A stretch of 64,000 bases of DNA from Lepeophtheirus salmonis. Its lineage: Eukaryota; Arthropoda; Copepoda; Siphonostomatoida; Caligidae. Both the position numbers and the translations under genes were made by a program. Each line of letters starts with the position of its first letter. The first letter of the stretch is position 1. Shown here one piece after another: positions 37,001 to 49,479 of the stretch. The notes under the pieces were generated by a model, which saw only the letters and a program-made list of their open reading frames with translations, did no database searches and was not told the DNA's origin. The stretch spans positions 13,166,301 through 13,230,300 of the forward strand of contig NC_052133.2 in the NCBI RefSeq assembly GCF_016086655.4. Reading direction: 5' to 3'.

Positions 37001-37670
37001 TAAGATAAGTCTTGGGACTTAAAAAAAATACATTTTTTTTCTGTGAAACACAATTTATACTTAATGTAAAAGTGCAACTACTTAAAATAATTCAATTACT
37101 ATTCTTCCATAAAAGAAAAGTCTTTTTTCAAACTAGCAAAAGCTCTAAGTTCTTCATTTCAAAGTAAATGAGCTGCTCGGTTTGCCTCATCTTCATCAGA
37201 AAATTAATCTATATTATCTAAAACTGGTTCAAGTCACACTATTTGATCTACGAGATGGGTTTCCTTACTTTTTTTTCTAGTTCAACTGAATATTTGAAAC
37301 CTGTTTAGCATTTTGGTGAGTTATACCAGATTTAATCCAAAGAAGATATTTTATTAACTTAGATTCGATGGGAAATCCCTTTATAATATCGTTTTGTTCA
37401 ATTTGCACTTATTCGGAATCTGTAAAATAGATCCGTTGGTTCTAGGATTGAAATTTACAGAGTGTGTCAGGGTTAGGAATTTGAGTTTTGTTAAAAAAAC
37501 ATTTTCAAACTCTACAGGAAGTGAATTTGTCTATCAAAAGTATATTTTATTTAGAAATCTCCTATAATATTTGTTTTTAGTATTTATTTCACGTTTGAGA
37601 CGTTGACACAGACCACTCACTACCTATGATTTGGGCCAAAAACTGCCTGTTTATATGCTGTATTTAATGT
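34090..37670. other. AT-rich DNA with module fragments
   Basis: 34600-34670 (plus) reads NIKGKTVKACVFSSF, like FKKGKIIGAYDFSSF at 44870 and the KGKMVFAC part of module copy 2. 35810-35905 resembles, inverted, 5718-5780. Nothing else was supported; long open stretches at 35702-36173 run on both strands and show no family signature. Confidence 0.35.
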
Positions 37671-37679
37671 ACGGCATTA

Positions 37680-38180
37680 CCTAGTCAAACGGGCTGGATA
37701 TAGGCAACCCTCACTTGCTCGACTGTTTTTTTAATAGCCGCGGGCTTGTATGTTTGTGCTTGATTTTTAGAACCTTGACGGGAGTGGAGTTTAACTGCCT
37801 TGGGGCGAAGCCATTCAACTTTATAACTTGAACGACAGTGCGTATTTTTATATATCAGAAGGGTTCCATGATACACAGGGAAGCGGATGCAGAGAAAGTT
37901 AACCTAACTCGTACATAGCAGTTAACTTTTTCAACTTATTGATCGGGGTGTATTATAACATATAATATATGGGCCTTGATGCTTCAAAACGTGGTGGAGG
38001 TGTTGTTTAAACTTCCTAGTTGCTTAGGCTTTCACCTGAATAATCTGAGGTGGATGTATTTTTGGATATTATAAGTGGTTCATGACTCTCATGCAAGCGG
38101 TCAACGTTGATTTTTTTACAATAATTTTGCCGTAGATCGTATTCTCTACATAAGGGAGCACCATACCCACCTTCTTATGT
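37680..38180 (-). other. Coding-like decayed stretch, unassigned
   Basis: GC-richer than its surroundings. Minus-strand frames read SYKVEWLRPKAVKLHSRQG and AAIKKTVEQVRVAYIQPV, with earlier pieces GESLS and TPPPRFEASRPI broken by stops. Possibly a decayed transposon or retroelement gene; I could not place it in a family. Confidence 0.25.
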
Positions 38181-38199
38181 AATATGCACACGCCTGCAA

Positions 38200-41100
38200 T
38201 ATTTTATTAAAACTACTACAGTGTTATTTCTTACTTCAAAATTTCTTTAATTTATACATCATTTAGTACTATATGCAGTGCACCCAGTGACTTGTTTTGC
38301 TTTGCTTTATGAATCAATGAGATTAAATGTTCTATGAAGGAAGATTGTGAAATCTATTTTAAGGTTATAGATTTTTTTTATGTGCTAAAAAAATGTAACT
38401 ATCCCTGCAAATTCATACAATGATATACCATACTGACATTGTACTTTGTAAGGATTAATTTGCAATGTTGCTTTTTTATATGTATATAAATGATTGTACT
38501 AAATACAAAGTGACGTGGGCTCTTTGCATGACGAGGCATTTTTATTCGTATTCTCTTTCAACTTTATTCCTTTTGTCTGTTTATTTATGTAAACACACAC
38601 GAGCAGGGATGTAATTTGTTTAAATAAAACAAATATATTTTTATCAGAAAAGGAAATACGGTTGGTAAGATTGTTCATTCTGACATTATATTTATTTTTT
38701 GCTCCTTCGTTTTGTTCCAAACACTTTTTTTCTTCATTGAAGAATTACAAACTTATGGGTCTTTCTTATGAGATCCAAGAAGTGTATCAAGCGTTTGTGA
38801 AATTCAAAGGTTAAAATATATTCATCCTGCAATCGTTCTATCTTAGATTTGTTTTAAACCCCTCCAAAATTATAAATAAAAGCATAATATGCTAATAAAG
38901 GGTATTTAATCATTCATTATTAGCATAATAGAGATTTGAAAATTTATTTACTCCTGATGAGCATAAATACATACCCTAACAAAGTAAAAAAATATGATAG
39001 CTGACTAAAATAACTATATTGGTTCTTGTCCGTGGAAGAAATTTGAACCTTCAAAATAGTTACTAAAAGCTAAATTATTTTGCATATAACCAACATACAC
39101 TTTTTTTGGATAAATACTCTCCCTGACTCCAGGTATTTTCACATCTCTTGAAATGATTACCGATAATTCATTATTACACGGTCGATTTGTCAACCACTAT
39201 TCAGTTTTGGTTTACTGAACGTTGATTTTTTAAACTTGAAAAGTATCATGCTCAGTAGTGATCATATCCTCAATTAAAACTATAATAGTAACGGGATTGG
39301 CGAACTACTAATTGATTTTTTACTTTTTTCCCCCTTTTGATAGATGGTTTAAGAGATACAATACTGATTACTTTTGTATTCCCCTGGATCAAGATTAACT
39401 ATGTATTTTTTCTCATCAAAATAATATCTCTAATGTCATAGAAAGAGTGTCTATATGCATGAGGTATAACTCCCCGGTTAGCACTCTTTGAGATGCCGAA
39501 CGTTTAATTTTTTCATAGTTTTGTACTTGTTTCATTTCATTTTATCCTCAGGGATTATTTAATATCCTGAAATAATTTCACAAACATAGATTTGCTTTGG
39601 AGTTCTTATTCAATTGACTAGATTAAAGTATCATTTCTTAAAATTATTATAGAAAAATCAGCAATATTTAATCTCTAAAAAACTTAAGAAAGAGTTTACA
39701 TAGTGAACACAATCAAATTCCTTAAAAGTCAACAACTCTTAAGTATTTATATTTTGTCTAATTATCCACAAGATTGGTAGTGTTCTAAACGTTGATTTCT
39801 AGAATTTAAATGCTTTTTTTCATTTCTGTGAATAGAGCGTTTTCAGATGACGTCAGTGTTCTTGATGTTTTGGGGGCCTTCACAACCAAATTTTATCATA
39901 ATAAAAGTAATTTTTGAGGAAAATTGTGAATAAGTACATGTCAAAACGCCAACAAATTGAAAAGCACTTACACATTACTGGATATCAAAAATGGATACCT
40001 CTATCGTTTATTATACATCTCTTATTTCCATATTGTAGATACAGTTCGACTATTATTATGGAAAGAATAAGATATTTGTCTTTAATTGTCTTACTTTTCT
40101 TGTCTCTAATCGATTAAAAATAAAAATAAAAAAAGAAAGTAAAAATCTAGCAATTTTGAGGTTTTTTTTTACTATATAATACATTGCTTTGATTCAAATA
40201 TAAATATAAATTTATAATTTGCATCAATTAGTATTCAATGTAGATGTTAAGTTTTTTTTTCTATTCTTCAAGCCATTTGATGAAATTTAATAAATATATT
40301 TTTTAAATATATCCTTTTTATAAAGTAAAAATATCAACTTTGAGCCCCCAGGGTGGCATCTCTTTCAATTATGATATAATTTATGACGTCGGTAAAAAAG
40401 CTTTATATCAGGTGGAGTCAAATGAAAAAATGGCTAATTAACATGTAGATTGTACTTTTCTTCATATCTTTTTAAATTGAGGTTGAGACACAGAATGCAG
40501 ATTGCTGTATACGGAGGACAAAGTTGAGAATTACATAAAAAAACTGCATCAGGATCAGGATGTCACAAAATGTTACTGTTCAGACTTTTTTGTGCAAAGG
40601 AAAATGGCGTCACATCCTGTTTCAAAGAAATAATCAAATCTATGCAGGGTTTTGATGAAATGCTAAGAAATTTGTTCGTACAATGTACATAAAACAATAA
40701 TTCCAAGAAGATACTGACAGTTTATAGTTCCATTTGGCCAATATACAAGACAAGTAATTCACATAATACAACATTATAAGTATAACTTCAAACATGGAAA
40801 ACGACAGATTCCCTAGGAATCATTCTGTAAATGGATTAGATTTTTACATAACAAAACTAATTGGAACTGACTTGTCTAATGATTTGTACTAATGAGCATG
40901 TACATGATGGGACAGAACATATACGATGCTAATAAGTAGAATGAAGACCATACATCAAGTTAATATTCACTACTAGTAAATAGGAGTCATTAAATGGATG
41001 AAATGAAATGGCTTTTTAAGAATATATGTATGGTTAAAATATTGCAATTCCTTAGAAATGACACACAAAGACCACTTTTGTTAATCAACAAAGGGAATTA

Positions 41101-41330
41101 TAAATTCTCAAAAGGGGAAGGAGAGCTTTAACTCAATGCAACCTCATTTACAGACAGTATATGATGGTTGAAATATATGTCACAGTGGTATTTTTAATGT
41201 AAGCATCTCTTAACCTCTCCTCCGACAAAAAAAAGAAGAAGAAGAAAACAGGGTAAAAATCATATTGTTGAAAATAGTCTAATATTTCCAATATAACATG
41301 GGTAAACAAAAATAAATAAATTATCTTCTA
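38200..41330. other. AT-rich intergenic DNA
   Basis: No gene, RNA or repeat boundary was supported across this stretch. Confidence 0.5.
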
Positions 41331-41332
41331 GG

Positions 41333-41525
41333 TCGTGTGACGGTATGCAGCTTGTTGCTAAAACTTGAAATAGAGAAAAATGTCCAACCTTGACAAAAAA
41401 AAATTACCAGCACCTTCTATGGGAGTAACACTCCGTTTTATTTTTTTATTTAACAATAAAATCATTTCTGAAGTTTTATTATTTTCCCACAAGATGGCGC
41501 CACTCTATGTCACTTTGTTTATAAA
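41333..41525 (+). repeat. Dispersed repeat sharing GTGTGACGGTAT
   Basis: CTAGGTCGTGTGACGGTATG at the left matches the MITE end at 26441. AGTTTTATTATTTTCCCACA then AGATGGCGCCACTCTATGTC match 3508-3550. Confidence 0.6.
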
Positions 41526-42089
41526 TTAATTGAATCATGCCCCATTGTCAGATTATTCTTCAATTGATTGTAGGGAGAGTTTATCCCTCCTTTAATTCCC
41601 TTTAAATTTTAAGGTTAATCTTCTCTGCTGTGTTTATCCACGCCAACATTTAAATGGATATATTATGTAGTACTATGAAACTATATTTGCACTGAGATTC
41701 TGCATATGGCACGTTAAGCATCAGTGAACAAACTTTTCTAATATAATATTTTATAACTGTGAATCATAATTTCTGATATAATAGTTGAAAAAAAAAATTC
41801 CATTTTATTGACTGTTGAGGATAGATTATTTCTAAATTAATAAAATAATAATCACACAAGACGTCAAGTTCTATATACAAGTTCGTATTTTAAATACAGA
41901 ACAAGTTTATACCTCTACATATATCAACTCCTAGATATATGTATATGGAAGTATACACATCAGATTCAGCGAACAAAAACAGTTTAAGAAAATACAAAAT
42001 CCTTGAGATATCCTTCGAATTCGTACCGTCGTGCGGCCATTATTTTATGCCTTCGTACCAGGTGCAACACAATTGTACACTAGTCTCTA

Positions 42090-42725
42090 TTTGGCGCTAA
42101 ACATGGAGACTCATAATTTTTGCTCGTACTTTGTGATTCATTACAAAATGGGTAAACAGTGTCTGAGATGCAAACCAACCTCACTATCGTTTACCCTGAT
42201 GCTCGCCGTATTCTTGTGACCATCTTTTGGTGGCATGGTGAGATCCAGAATTGCACGTCAAGGTGTCTCATCAGAACGTACTTGAGACACAAGGACACCC
42301 AACAACAAAGCCCAAGTAAGGATCTAAGAACAAATCCCAATTGAGCGTTCGAGATGACTCAACAGAGATTTCCCTACCACCAACAGTGGTTTTTAGAATA
42401 CTGACTGTTGATCTCAGCTTTGAAAACCTCCTAAGCGTAGAGTACCCCATTTTTCTCTCATATCAACAAGAATGAGCGAGTTAAATGCTGTAAGGGCCTG
42501 AATAAGCTACTCCAGGAACAGTACGCCCCGGATCTTACTCTCTGTGACCAATTTATCTTCCATAAGCCTGCTCCAGGATTACAATTTTGATAGCCATGAA
42601 GACCTCACACGCGGTGTTCAACGGGTGATGAAGTTAGTGAACGAAGACTAGCTCTCCGCGTAGTTGTGGGGTTTGAGAAACATTGCCACGACATTATCCG
42701 AACTGATAAATACTATGTGACATGA
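42090..42725 (+). pseudogene. Mariner-like transposase pseudogene, internally deleted
   Basis: An N-terminal piece reads FVIHYKMGK, then (shifted) SEMQTNLTIVYPDARRILV and FWWHGEIQN, matching a mariner helix-turn-helix. After a gap come HINKNERVKCCKGLNKLL, QYAPDLTLCDQFIFHK (the YSPDLxPCDFFLF block with the third catalytic D) and, after another shift, FDSHEDLTRGVQRVMKLVNE, then FEKHCHDIIRTDKYYV at the C-terminus. The central core with the first two catalytic aspartates is absent. Terminal repeats were not recognised. Confidence 0.65.
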
Positions 42726-42898
42726 TTTTTTTTTAACTGTCTTCTGAATGTAATTTCTTGTCTTAATCGAGCAATTTCAATCATTTTGGTACAACCTTAA
42801 TATTTTTGAAATTGTAATTAAACAGTGTAATATCAGCAGATAGAAACAAATTACAAGGATATGATAACCGGATCTATTAACCCTCATCCTGAATTAAG

Positions 42899-43026
42899 CT
42901 TCGTCTGGGGTCAAGTCATTTATTTCTTTAATAAAAGTAGCCTGTGATGCCCTTAAAGTATTTTCAGATTATCTAAGCCCAGAATTAGAAACAAACCCCT
43001 GTACGTCTGAGCCGGGAAGTGTTTAA
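42899..43026 (+). CDS. Coding-like segment with downstream AATAAA
   Basis: Past CTCATCCTGAATTAAG the frame reads SSGVKSFISLIKVACDALK, VFSDYLSPELETNPC and TSEPGSV, then TAA at 43024; AATAAA occurs near 43140. It may be a terminal exon. The acceptor is only moderate and no family is recognised. Confidence 0.22.
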
Positions 43027-44679
43027 GGACTTCCATTGTATTTTAGTATTACATAAACCAACACATCAGTCCCTAACTGGAGTGTAGAGTCTTTCTTCCA
43101 ATCACTCCTGGTCACTGTCCTTCCTTATTAATCAATGAAATAAATGAACCGAAAAAAGTTAACTATCCTGAAAAAATAGTTACATTCCAAGTCTTAATTT
43201 TCTTTAAGAAGTTGAACTCAAATTTTCGGTAAAGTTTTATAAGTAGTTTTAATTATCTGTCAAGTATCTTCAAGATAGTGATTTGTTTGTTTTCTTTTTT
43301 TTAATGCTCACATGGACTCCTAAAACCTTTGATGATACCGTATGTGATAAATTTAAATACGCCTGTCGTAAGAACTGTTACGAAGTAAATATGTATATAT
43401 AATTTTTCAACATTAATATAAACCAAAGTGTTTATGGAGTCATGTAATTGTCTTAGGGAGTTCACATATCGGCTTTTTTAGAGTTTTGAAATTACTTGAT
43501 CAAAATACTTTTAGGTCATCATTAGAAAGTATGAAAAACCATTCCTTTAGTTGGTCAAAAAAAGGAAAGAAAAAAGAAAGGAAAGAGGAGTACATGTTGG
43601 AATATTCCTGGGTTTATCTCATTTTGGACTTCCATGTAAGGAATAGTCCCATTGAAACAATAAAACGAATTTATAATTCCTGGTTAATTTATTCAAAAAA
43701 TATTCTCTCCATGGAATCTTTTCCTAATTGTTGAACCAAATTGTTTATTAAAAGAAGAATTAAAATATTTTTTATTTTGGTGGAATTACTTATTTTATGG
43801 AATAATTAACAATAATTAATTATTCAAGTTATTTTAATTCATGAGGATATTCATTAAGTGATTGTTTGAATTCAAACCTCCTTCGTTTCATAAATATTGC
43901 CCGTGGTTGGTATAAAAAAATGAAGAGAAAAAAAGAGAACATTCTTCATCTATAAAGTATTCATTGCCTCGATGTACATACATTCATAAAATTACTTAAT
44001 CCTGGAAATACGAGCATAAAAAATATATTATATTCAGTCCTTGGATTTGAAAAACAAAAATGAATATTTATCTTGTTTATGAACATATTCAAATCCCATA
44101 CATATTGAGAAAAATATAGAATAACTCAAACTCTTGGCAAATGAGTTTATTTGATAAAAAAAATCGTTTGAGTAATTGTTTGTCTGTTTTTTTTTCTACC
44201 AAAAAATTTTCTAGCAGCCAAAAAAATCCAGATCAGTCGAATATTAAATTTAAATATAAGAACGATTTAAATTAAAGAAGCGGAAATATAATAGGAAGAA
44301 AAGTGAAGATGCTTCACTTTTGGCTCTAAATCCAGATTTGGTATTCAAGGCATAGTCAAACTCTTCCTCATCAGCCTATGACGGTAAACTTCAAGGATTA
44401 TGTAATATACCTAGATCCTTGTCCAAGAAATGTTTCTTCGAAATATTTTGAAATCGGTTTCAAGACTAGAGATGACCGTATTTGTGGTTCAGAATAATGA
44501 TTTTGTGATTTGGAAATAAAACCTCATGCATAGATAACTTTCTTGGTTCTTGATTAAGGAAATAGAACAGGCCGTATTTCTGCTGGGCATGCTTGAAAAG
44601 TTCAGAAGAATATATCTGATTATATATATTTTGGTATCAAAGAATTAGAAACATTGTAAATATCAGCTACCAGTTAAAG

Positions 44680-45265
44680 GATTTTGGGAGGAGAGAATGA
44701 ATTACTGCTATGAAGAGGAAAACCTTCCAAATTTAAAAGAGCAATAGTGTAGGGGAAATGTTATTACTATCATATTTTAATTTATATTATATATTTATCT
44801 ATAGATGCCCATACCTATTAGTTGAACTGACATTTTTGTAATGAAAAAACTAAGTTTAGAATTTAAAAAAGGAAAAATAATTGGTGCGTATGATTTTTCT
44901 TCTTTTTGTTCATTATTTAATAGTTCATTCTGTTGTTTACGTTTCAATTACCTATTTTTGGTGTTAATTGTCTTAAAATGCATCCAAAGTACGGTTGATA
45001 AAGCAGTCAACATTGTCGATACATATTTGATATGACAATATTTAAACTCAATTACTCATTTATCGCACTATTACGTGGAAGAAGTAATAATAGAGATCAC
45101 CCATACATTCGAGCGTGCGTTTTTTAGTCCGCCGTCCATTCAAGGCATAGAGTCGTTATTGGTAGGTACATGCATTTTGTAGAGTGCGAGGGGAAGGCGG
45201 AAGTAACATTTTTGGTACTATTAAATTTGTAAATCCCATCAGCCTGTTATATGATTATGGATGAT
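44680..45265 (+). repeat. Dispersed module, related to 59110-59530
   Basis: GAATTACTGCTATGAAGAGG and AAATTTAAAAGAGCAATAGT align with 59222-59270, and 45190-45225 (GCGAGGGGAAGGCGGAAGTA) aligns with 59128-59165. The open stretch at 44841 reads MKKLSLEFKKGKIIGAY, matching MKKLSFAIRKGKMVFAC in copy 2 but facing the other way relative to the shared non-coding part. The sub-blocks are therefore rearranged between copies. Confidence 0.45.
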
Positions 45266-45611
45266 TTTTTACTATTTTAGGTGGTAAAACCTTCATCATA
45301 TAAAAAAGTATTCGTTCAGTGAACATATGATTATTATTATTAGGCGGGAATGTATCATTTTTGAGAAAACATTCTACACAACGACGATCTATGAAATAAT
45401 GAATGTAATAAATAAAAAAGAATAACATCACCAATTGTTTTTCCTTCACTAATTTTAAAACTTTTATTTTTCTCTACGTTTTCCTATCCCTACTTATATG
45501 TCATATCTAAGAAACAGCAGACATACTTATTTAGGTATGTTGTTTCAAATTTTGACGTGCTCAGTATTTCGAACCCCACTCTTCCCCATCATATTTAGGT
45601 ATGTGCAAATT

Positions 45612-45814
45612 CAGGGGGTTCTGCAGGATTTTATTTTTGGAAAGGACTTGGCTTTTGGATTTTTTTCAGAAAAAAAGTGGGGAAAATAAAATTGAAAAAT
45701 TCATAGCTATACTCAAAAATTAAATTTTTTGGAAAGAGAGTTTTAGTAAAAAACAAAAATTATTTTTTGGGACGGCTACATCCCCTCTAGCCCACCCCCT
45801 GCAGACGCCCGCTG
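45612..45814. mobile_element. A/T-array element with inverted ends (short copy)
   Basis: Left CAGGGGGTTCTGCAGGATTT and right, inverse, CAGCGGGCGTCTGCAGGGGG. The interior has a few A/T units and GGCTACATCCCCTCTAGCCC near the right end. 203 bp, non-coding. Confidence 0.65.
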
Positions 45815-46388
45815 ATCCTCCATCCAAATATTTCAGTGAAAATGTATCCATGTGTCATGTCTCAAAACATCCATGAACCATGACGCTAGGGAAATATTTA
45901 TCTACGTGTGGTCTAAGTGATATGATTATCGTCAACATAATCTCATCGAAATATGAGAAGATATTCATTACAAATCTCTTTCTCCCGCTCAAAAGATTAA
46001 ATACATTATGTATGTATGTTCAATGTAGATAGGTTTACAAGTACAAACAAGTAAGTACAGCTAAAAACTAGATATAATATGTATAAAGAGACATGATTAG
46101 TTGTCTAGTCATTACCATGTACGCTCTTGCAGTTGTTACTTTTTGCAGGTAATTAGTGAACAGAACTTAACGATCATATAGATACATATTTTGTGTGGTC
46201 CTTTTTTCTTTTCTTTTGGTTGGTATTTTCGTCTAAAAAAACCTGATAATTTAAAAAAAAATACTCTTTAACAAATAAATCTGTAAAAAGTTTGACTTCA
46301 TTTAGATCAATAACAAGTGTTACATGATCAATGTCTACTACCTTTTTTTAACAATAAAATAATATAAATTATATTTATTTCTTCGATT

Positions 46389-47146
46389 CAGACACCGTTA
46401 GTAGCCACCAAGGGTTCTATTCTGAGCCTGAAGTTGGCCAGGGCGTTTCTGACATAAACAAGGAAGCTTGTGTGGGACTTGAGACTTGTCAATATCCTTG
46501 CCTTCTAACTCTCCCTAGACGTAGAAGTCCAAGGGTTAATGTTAAGGAAACTAGGGGAGGTCAGGTCTTGTTTTCTAAGAAAGCTAGGACTTTGAATCAG
46601 AACCAATTTTGGAGAATTTAGGTGCCATGCACTGATGCAGAGCCCTGTTTGAACAAATACAGGCGACATGACGCAACCTTGTTCATCCACCGGACGACGG
46701 TGTTTTTGAAGAAGTCGAGGTAGACCTCCTCAGTAAAATATCTCAAAGAAGAAGTACGGCATGAGACGACACCAAGGAAAGTCATGAAGGTCGTGTGCTC
46801 ACTCATATTTTTCGAGATAACCCAGGATTTGCACTCGGTGATTCACAAGTCTTAACTGCCCAAAGATCTAATTACAGAGCTCCAGGCGCTTGCTTTATGC
46901 AGATGCTTGATGGAGCTGAGATTTTCCCTGAACGTAGAAGGCAAGGCCTATGTCCTGGACTACCCTTTTCACAGTCATCGTCCTCAAAGGGCGGTCCTTG
47001 ACCAGCATCGAAATGGGTTGTGTTGGATTGGAGACGTGAGAATTAGTCATTAGGGGAGGGGTCGCGCAATGGGTTGAAACAAATTGGCGAAATGCACTTA
47101 GTAGCTTGAGTAGATTACTTAGCTTATTAGTATCCTTTTTTTTCAT
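46389..47146 (-). pseudogene. Mariner/Tc1-like transposase pseudogene
   Basis: The minus strand reads HVSNPTQPISMLVKDRPL, RTMTVKRVVQDIGLAFYVQG and KSQL (second helix-turn-helix and linker). After a deletion come TTFMTFLGVVSCRTSS, RYFTEEVYLDFFKNTVVRWM and NKVASCRLYLFKQGSASVH, where the family has YVFQQDSAPAH: the catalytic D is replaced. The end reads VRNALANFRLRIEPLVATNG. Frames change several times. Terminal repeats not found. Confidence 0.65.
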
Positions 47147-47291
47147 GGAAATGGTTGCTTTTTATGATACCACAAATATCATCACTTTACATAACATATG
47201 GAGCTTTTTCCTCTTTTGGCAGAATTTACCTTGTACATTCCGTTAAAAGGGGGAATTGACAGAGGGTACATAGTTAATTATACAATAATAT

Positions 47292-47477
47292 TCAAGGAGA
47301 CTCAACGCCTCTAGCAGGCAAGAACAAATATTGCTGAGCCAACATATGGAAAAATACTGACAACATGGTATTTGTTTCCCCAACATTTGGCTTATAGCAT
47401 TGGGGGCACCAGGCATTTAAAAATAATTGTAAAGTTAAGATGATGGTGGTTGATGTGGAAAAGTTCAATGTTACCAA
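47292..47477 (-). pseudogene. Possible hAT transposase C-terminal remnant
   Basis: The frame reads NAWCPQCYKPNVGETNTML then HMLAQQYLFLPARGVESP. The LAQQYLxLPAxxVES pattern resembles the hAT dimerisation motif (A..YL.IPASSV.SER). The following sequence is not recognisable. A short match, so only a suggestion. Confidence 0.35.
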
Positions 47478-47719
47478 AACTAACTCAATAGCAAAGGAGG
47501 AAATTTCATAATAATGACGTCATACATTGATGAAAATATATTGAGTATGAAGCAAATTTGGCAATGACCTCTGCTTCAGCGTCAATGAAAGGAGGAGCAG
47601 AGCTAAACATTTGTAATTGGGATTTATGCTCTTTAAAAACACATGGTGTAATGAATATGGAACTAAAGTAATATGTGTTACTAAATAAACATGTAAAATA
47701 CAATTTAATTTGTTAAGAC

Positions 47720-48720
47720 ATTCATTTCACAATTATTTTGATTCAATTTTATTTTTCATTTTATGGTTATATTACTTTAAAAAATAACTATTAGTTTGTC
47801 TTAAAAAAAGAAAAGAAAAAGGAAGCGAAAAATATTACGCGTTCCATGAATTAAGTACCCATAACTGTTATAATAATTAATGATAATATATTATTATTAA
47901 ATCAATTTATAAGAGTCTTTATGTAGATAACATAAAAAATATAAATTTGTTCATCTCTTTTTTTGCAACGCGCAACCAAAAACACTTAAATTTGCATGCT
48001 TAATTACCCATGACTTTATAATTTAAGAGAAAAACATCTTATAGTATATTATAAAAAAATGTTTTTTGTATATAATGATAGTTTAATCCACTCTATAATT
48101 AAATGTAATTATCTCATTTAATAATGATGAAAAAAGCCCTTAACCTGGCTATGTGGATATTTTTTATATACGTACAGAGTGCGGTAGGTAATTTTTCTAT
48201 TTGATTCAAGCATTATCTGAGGGGAAATATATATTACAATTAAATGACAAGTTGACCTGAATTTATATTTTATAGAATCAGACGAAAAATGAAAACACAC
48301 ACTGGAAGTAAATGGTGAAATTCTCTGGCAAGAAGATCTTAACTGTGAACCAAGTCATAAAACGGAAATTTTTGTAGGGCTGTGTATACAAGTGATACGG
48401 TAGGTGCAGCAACCTCCCCCTACTAAAGTTTGGCGTTGCTAAATTTATCGAAAAGAGAGCCTTTTTTGTTTAAAAAATAAATGTATACTATCAAAATTTG
48501 AATATTTTTGTAAGAATGAACAATATTTATTTTTGTCAATTTTTAAATTCAGTCAAATTTGAATATATGAAAAATACTCTTGTAGTCAATTGTATCTCAA
48601 ATACAATTTTTTATACGTGAAATACTATGGATAGAAGAAAACAGAAGTAAAATGCTTAACTTTTTCTTCCTTTTTTTGCTATAAACTTCATGAGAATGAA
48701 AAGATCCATGATGTCATGTC
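47720..48720. other. AT-rich intergenic DNA
   Basis: No gene or repeat supported. Confidence 0.5.
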
Positions 48721-48721
48721 A

Positions 48722-48735
48722 TGAGGGCGCCCTCA
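48722..48735. repeat. 14-bp perfect GC palindrome
   Basis: TGAGGGCGCCCTCA reads the same on both strands and sits 10 bp left of the long inverted repeat. Confidence 0.85.
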
Positions 48736-48745
48736 AAAACAGTTT

Positions 48746-48966
48746 TTTGAAACTCCCCATTTTGACACAACCTGTGTTTCATTAGATCCTGCTTTTGATA
48801 GGTCATCCAGGATTTGTAGCTTTCAGCAAAACAGTTTTGCTGAAAGATAAGGATTTGTAGCTTTCAGCAAAACAGTTTTGCTGAAAGATAAGCTACAAAT
48901 CCTGGATGACCTATCAAAAGCAGGATCTAATGAAACACAGGTTGCGTCAAAATGTGGAGTTTCAAA
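48746..48966. repeat. 221-bp inverted repeat made of a pogo-type HTH fragment
   Basis: Two 76-bp arms (48746-48821 and 48891-48966) are inverse copies with two differences. The centre is two exact 41-bp tandem units (48809-48849, 48850-48890; the first overlaps the left arm), each holding the near-palindrome CTTTCAGCAAAAC-A-GTTTTGCTGAAAG. The plus strand from the second unit through the right arm reads KTVLLKDKLQILDDLSKAG and SNETQVASKCGVSN, the pattern of a pogo/Tigger/CENP-B N-terminal helix-turn-helix. The left arm carries the same code on the other strand. The fragment seems to have been duplicated head to head. Confidence 0.85.
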
Positions 48967-49118
48967 TTATTTATTTGTATAAGTATCCAAAAATGGTGTT
49001 TCTTTATATATATCGTGTATAAGAAGAACTGGATAAAGCCATCTGCATTTGTTTTTCTAGTAATCTATAATTTTTCATATTTGTAAAAAAAATCTGGCTT
49101 TAAAAAAAAACAAGGTCC

Positions 49119-49162
49119 TTTTTTTTGAGTGGGGGGGGGCCCTCCCCCATCCAAAAAAAAAA
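49119..49162. repeat. GC-rich snapback inside poly-T/poly-A
   Basis: T8, GAGT, G9, CCCTCCCCCATCC and A10 form an imperfect inverted repeat, unusually GC-rich for this window. Confidence 0.6.
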
Positions 49163-49396
49163 TTAAATCAATCTTAGTAACATTCATTGAAAGATCATCC
49201 AAAGAGGTTATAAGAATATACTTATAACAGAAGATCCATCTGATCATATCATTTAATTGGGCGTCGTAGCGTTTGATGAGACAAATACTTCGTTCTCGTG
49301 ACATAATGTTATTGTTGCCCAAAATTACACAAGAAGTGATGTAAGACAAAACATGAATAAACATTTTTCGAAAAAATAACTTTTCAATAAAAATTA

Positions 49397-49475
49397 CAGT
49401 CGAATCTCGATTTGAGAAATTTTTCCGTCAGGGTAAAAAGTCATATAAATCGAATTAACCGTTAAATCAAACAAT
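49397..49475 (+). repeat. Pogo/Tigger-like terminus
   Basis: CAGTCGAATCTCGATTTGAG with downstream ATAAATCGAATTAACCGTTA resembles the CAGTCRAAYCTCGAT-type ends and subterminal inverted words of pogo-group elements. The matching other end was not found; it lies 430 bp right of the pogo-type coding fragment. Confidence 0.4.
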
Positions 49476-49479
49476 AAAA

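Noticed and set aside
40540..40620. Inverted words around CAGGATGTCAC and GTCACATCCTG
   Set aside because: Mismatches in the arms and no element borders; judged chance.
45120..45232. Coding-like reading SAVHSRHRVVIGRYMHFVEC
   Set aside because: The same DNA recurs at 59120-59165 without keeping the frame, so it is part of the dispersed repeat.
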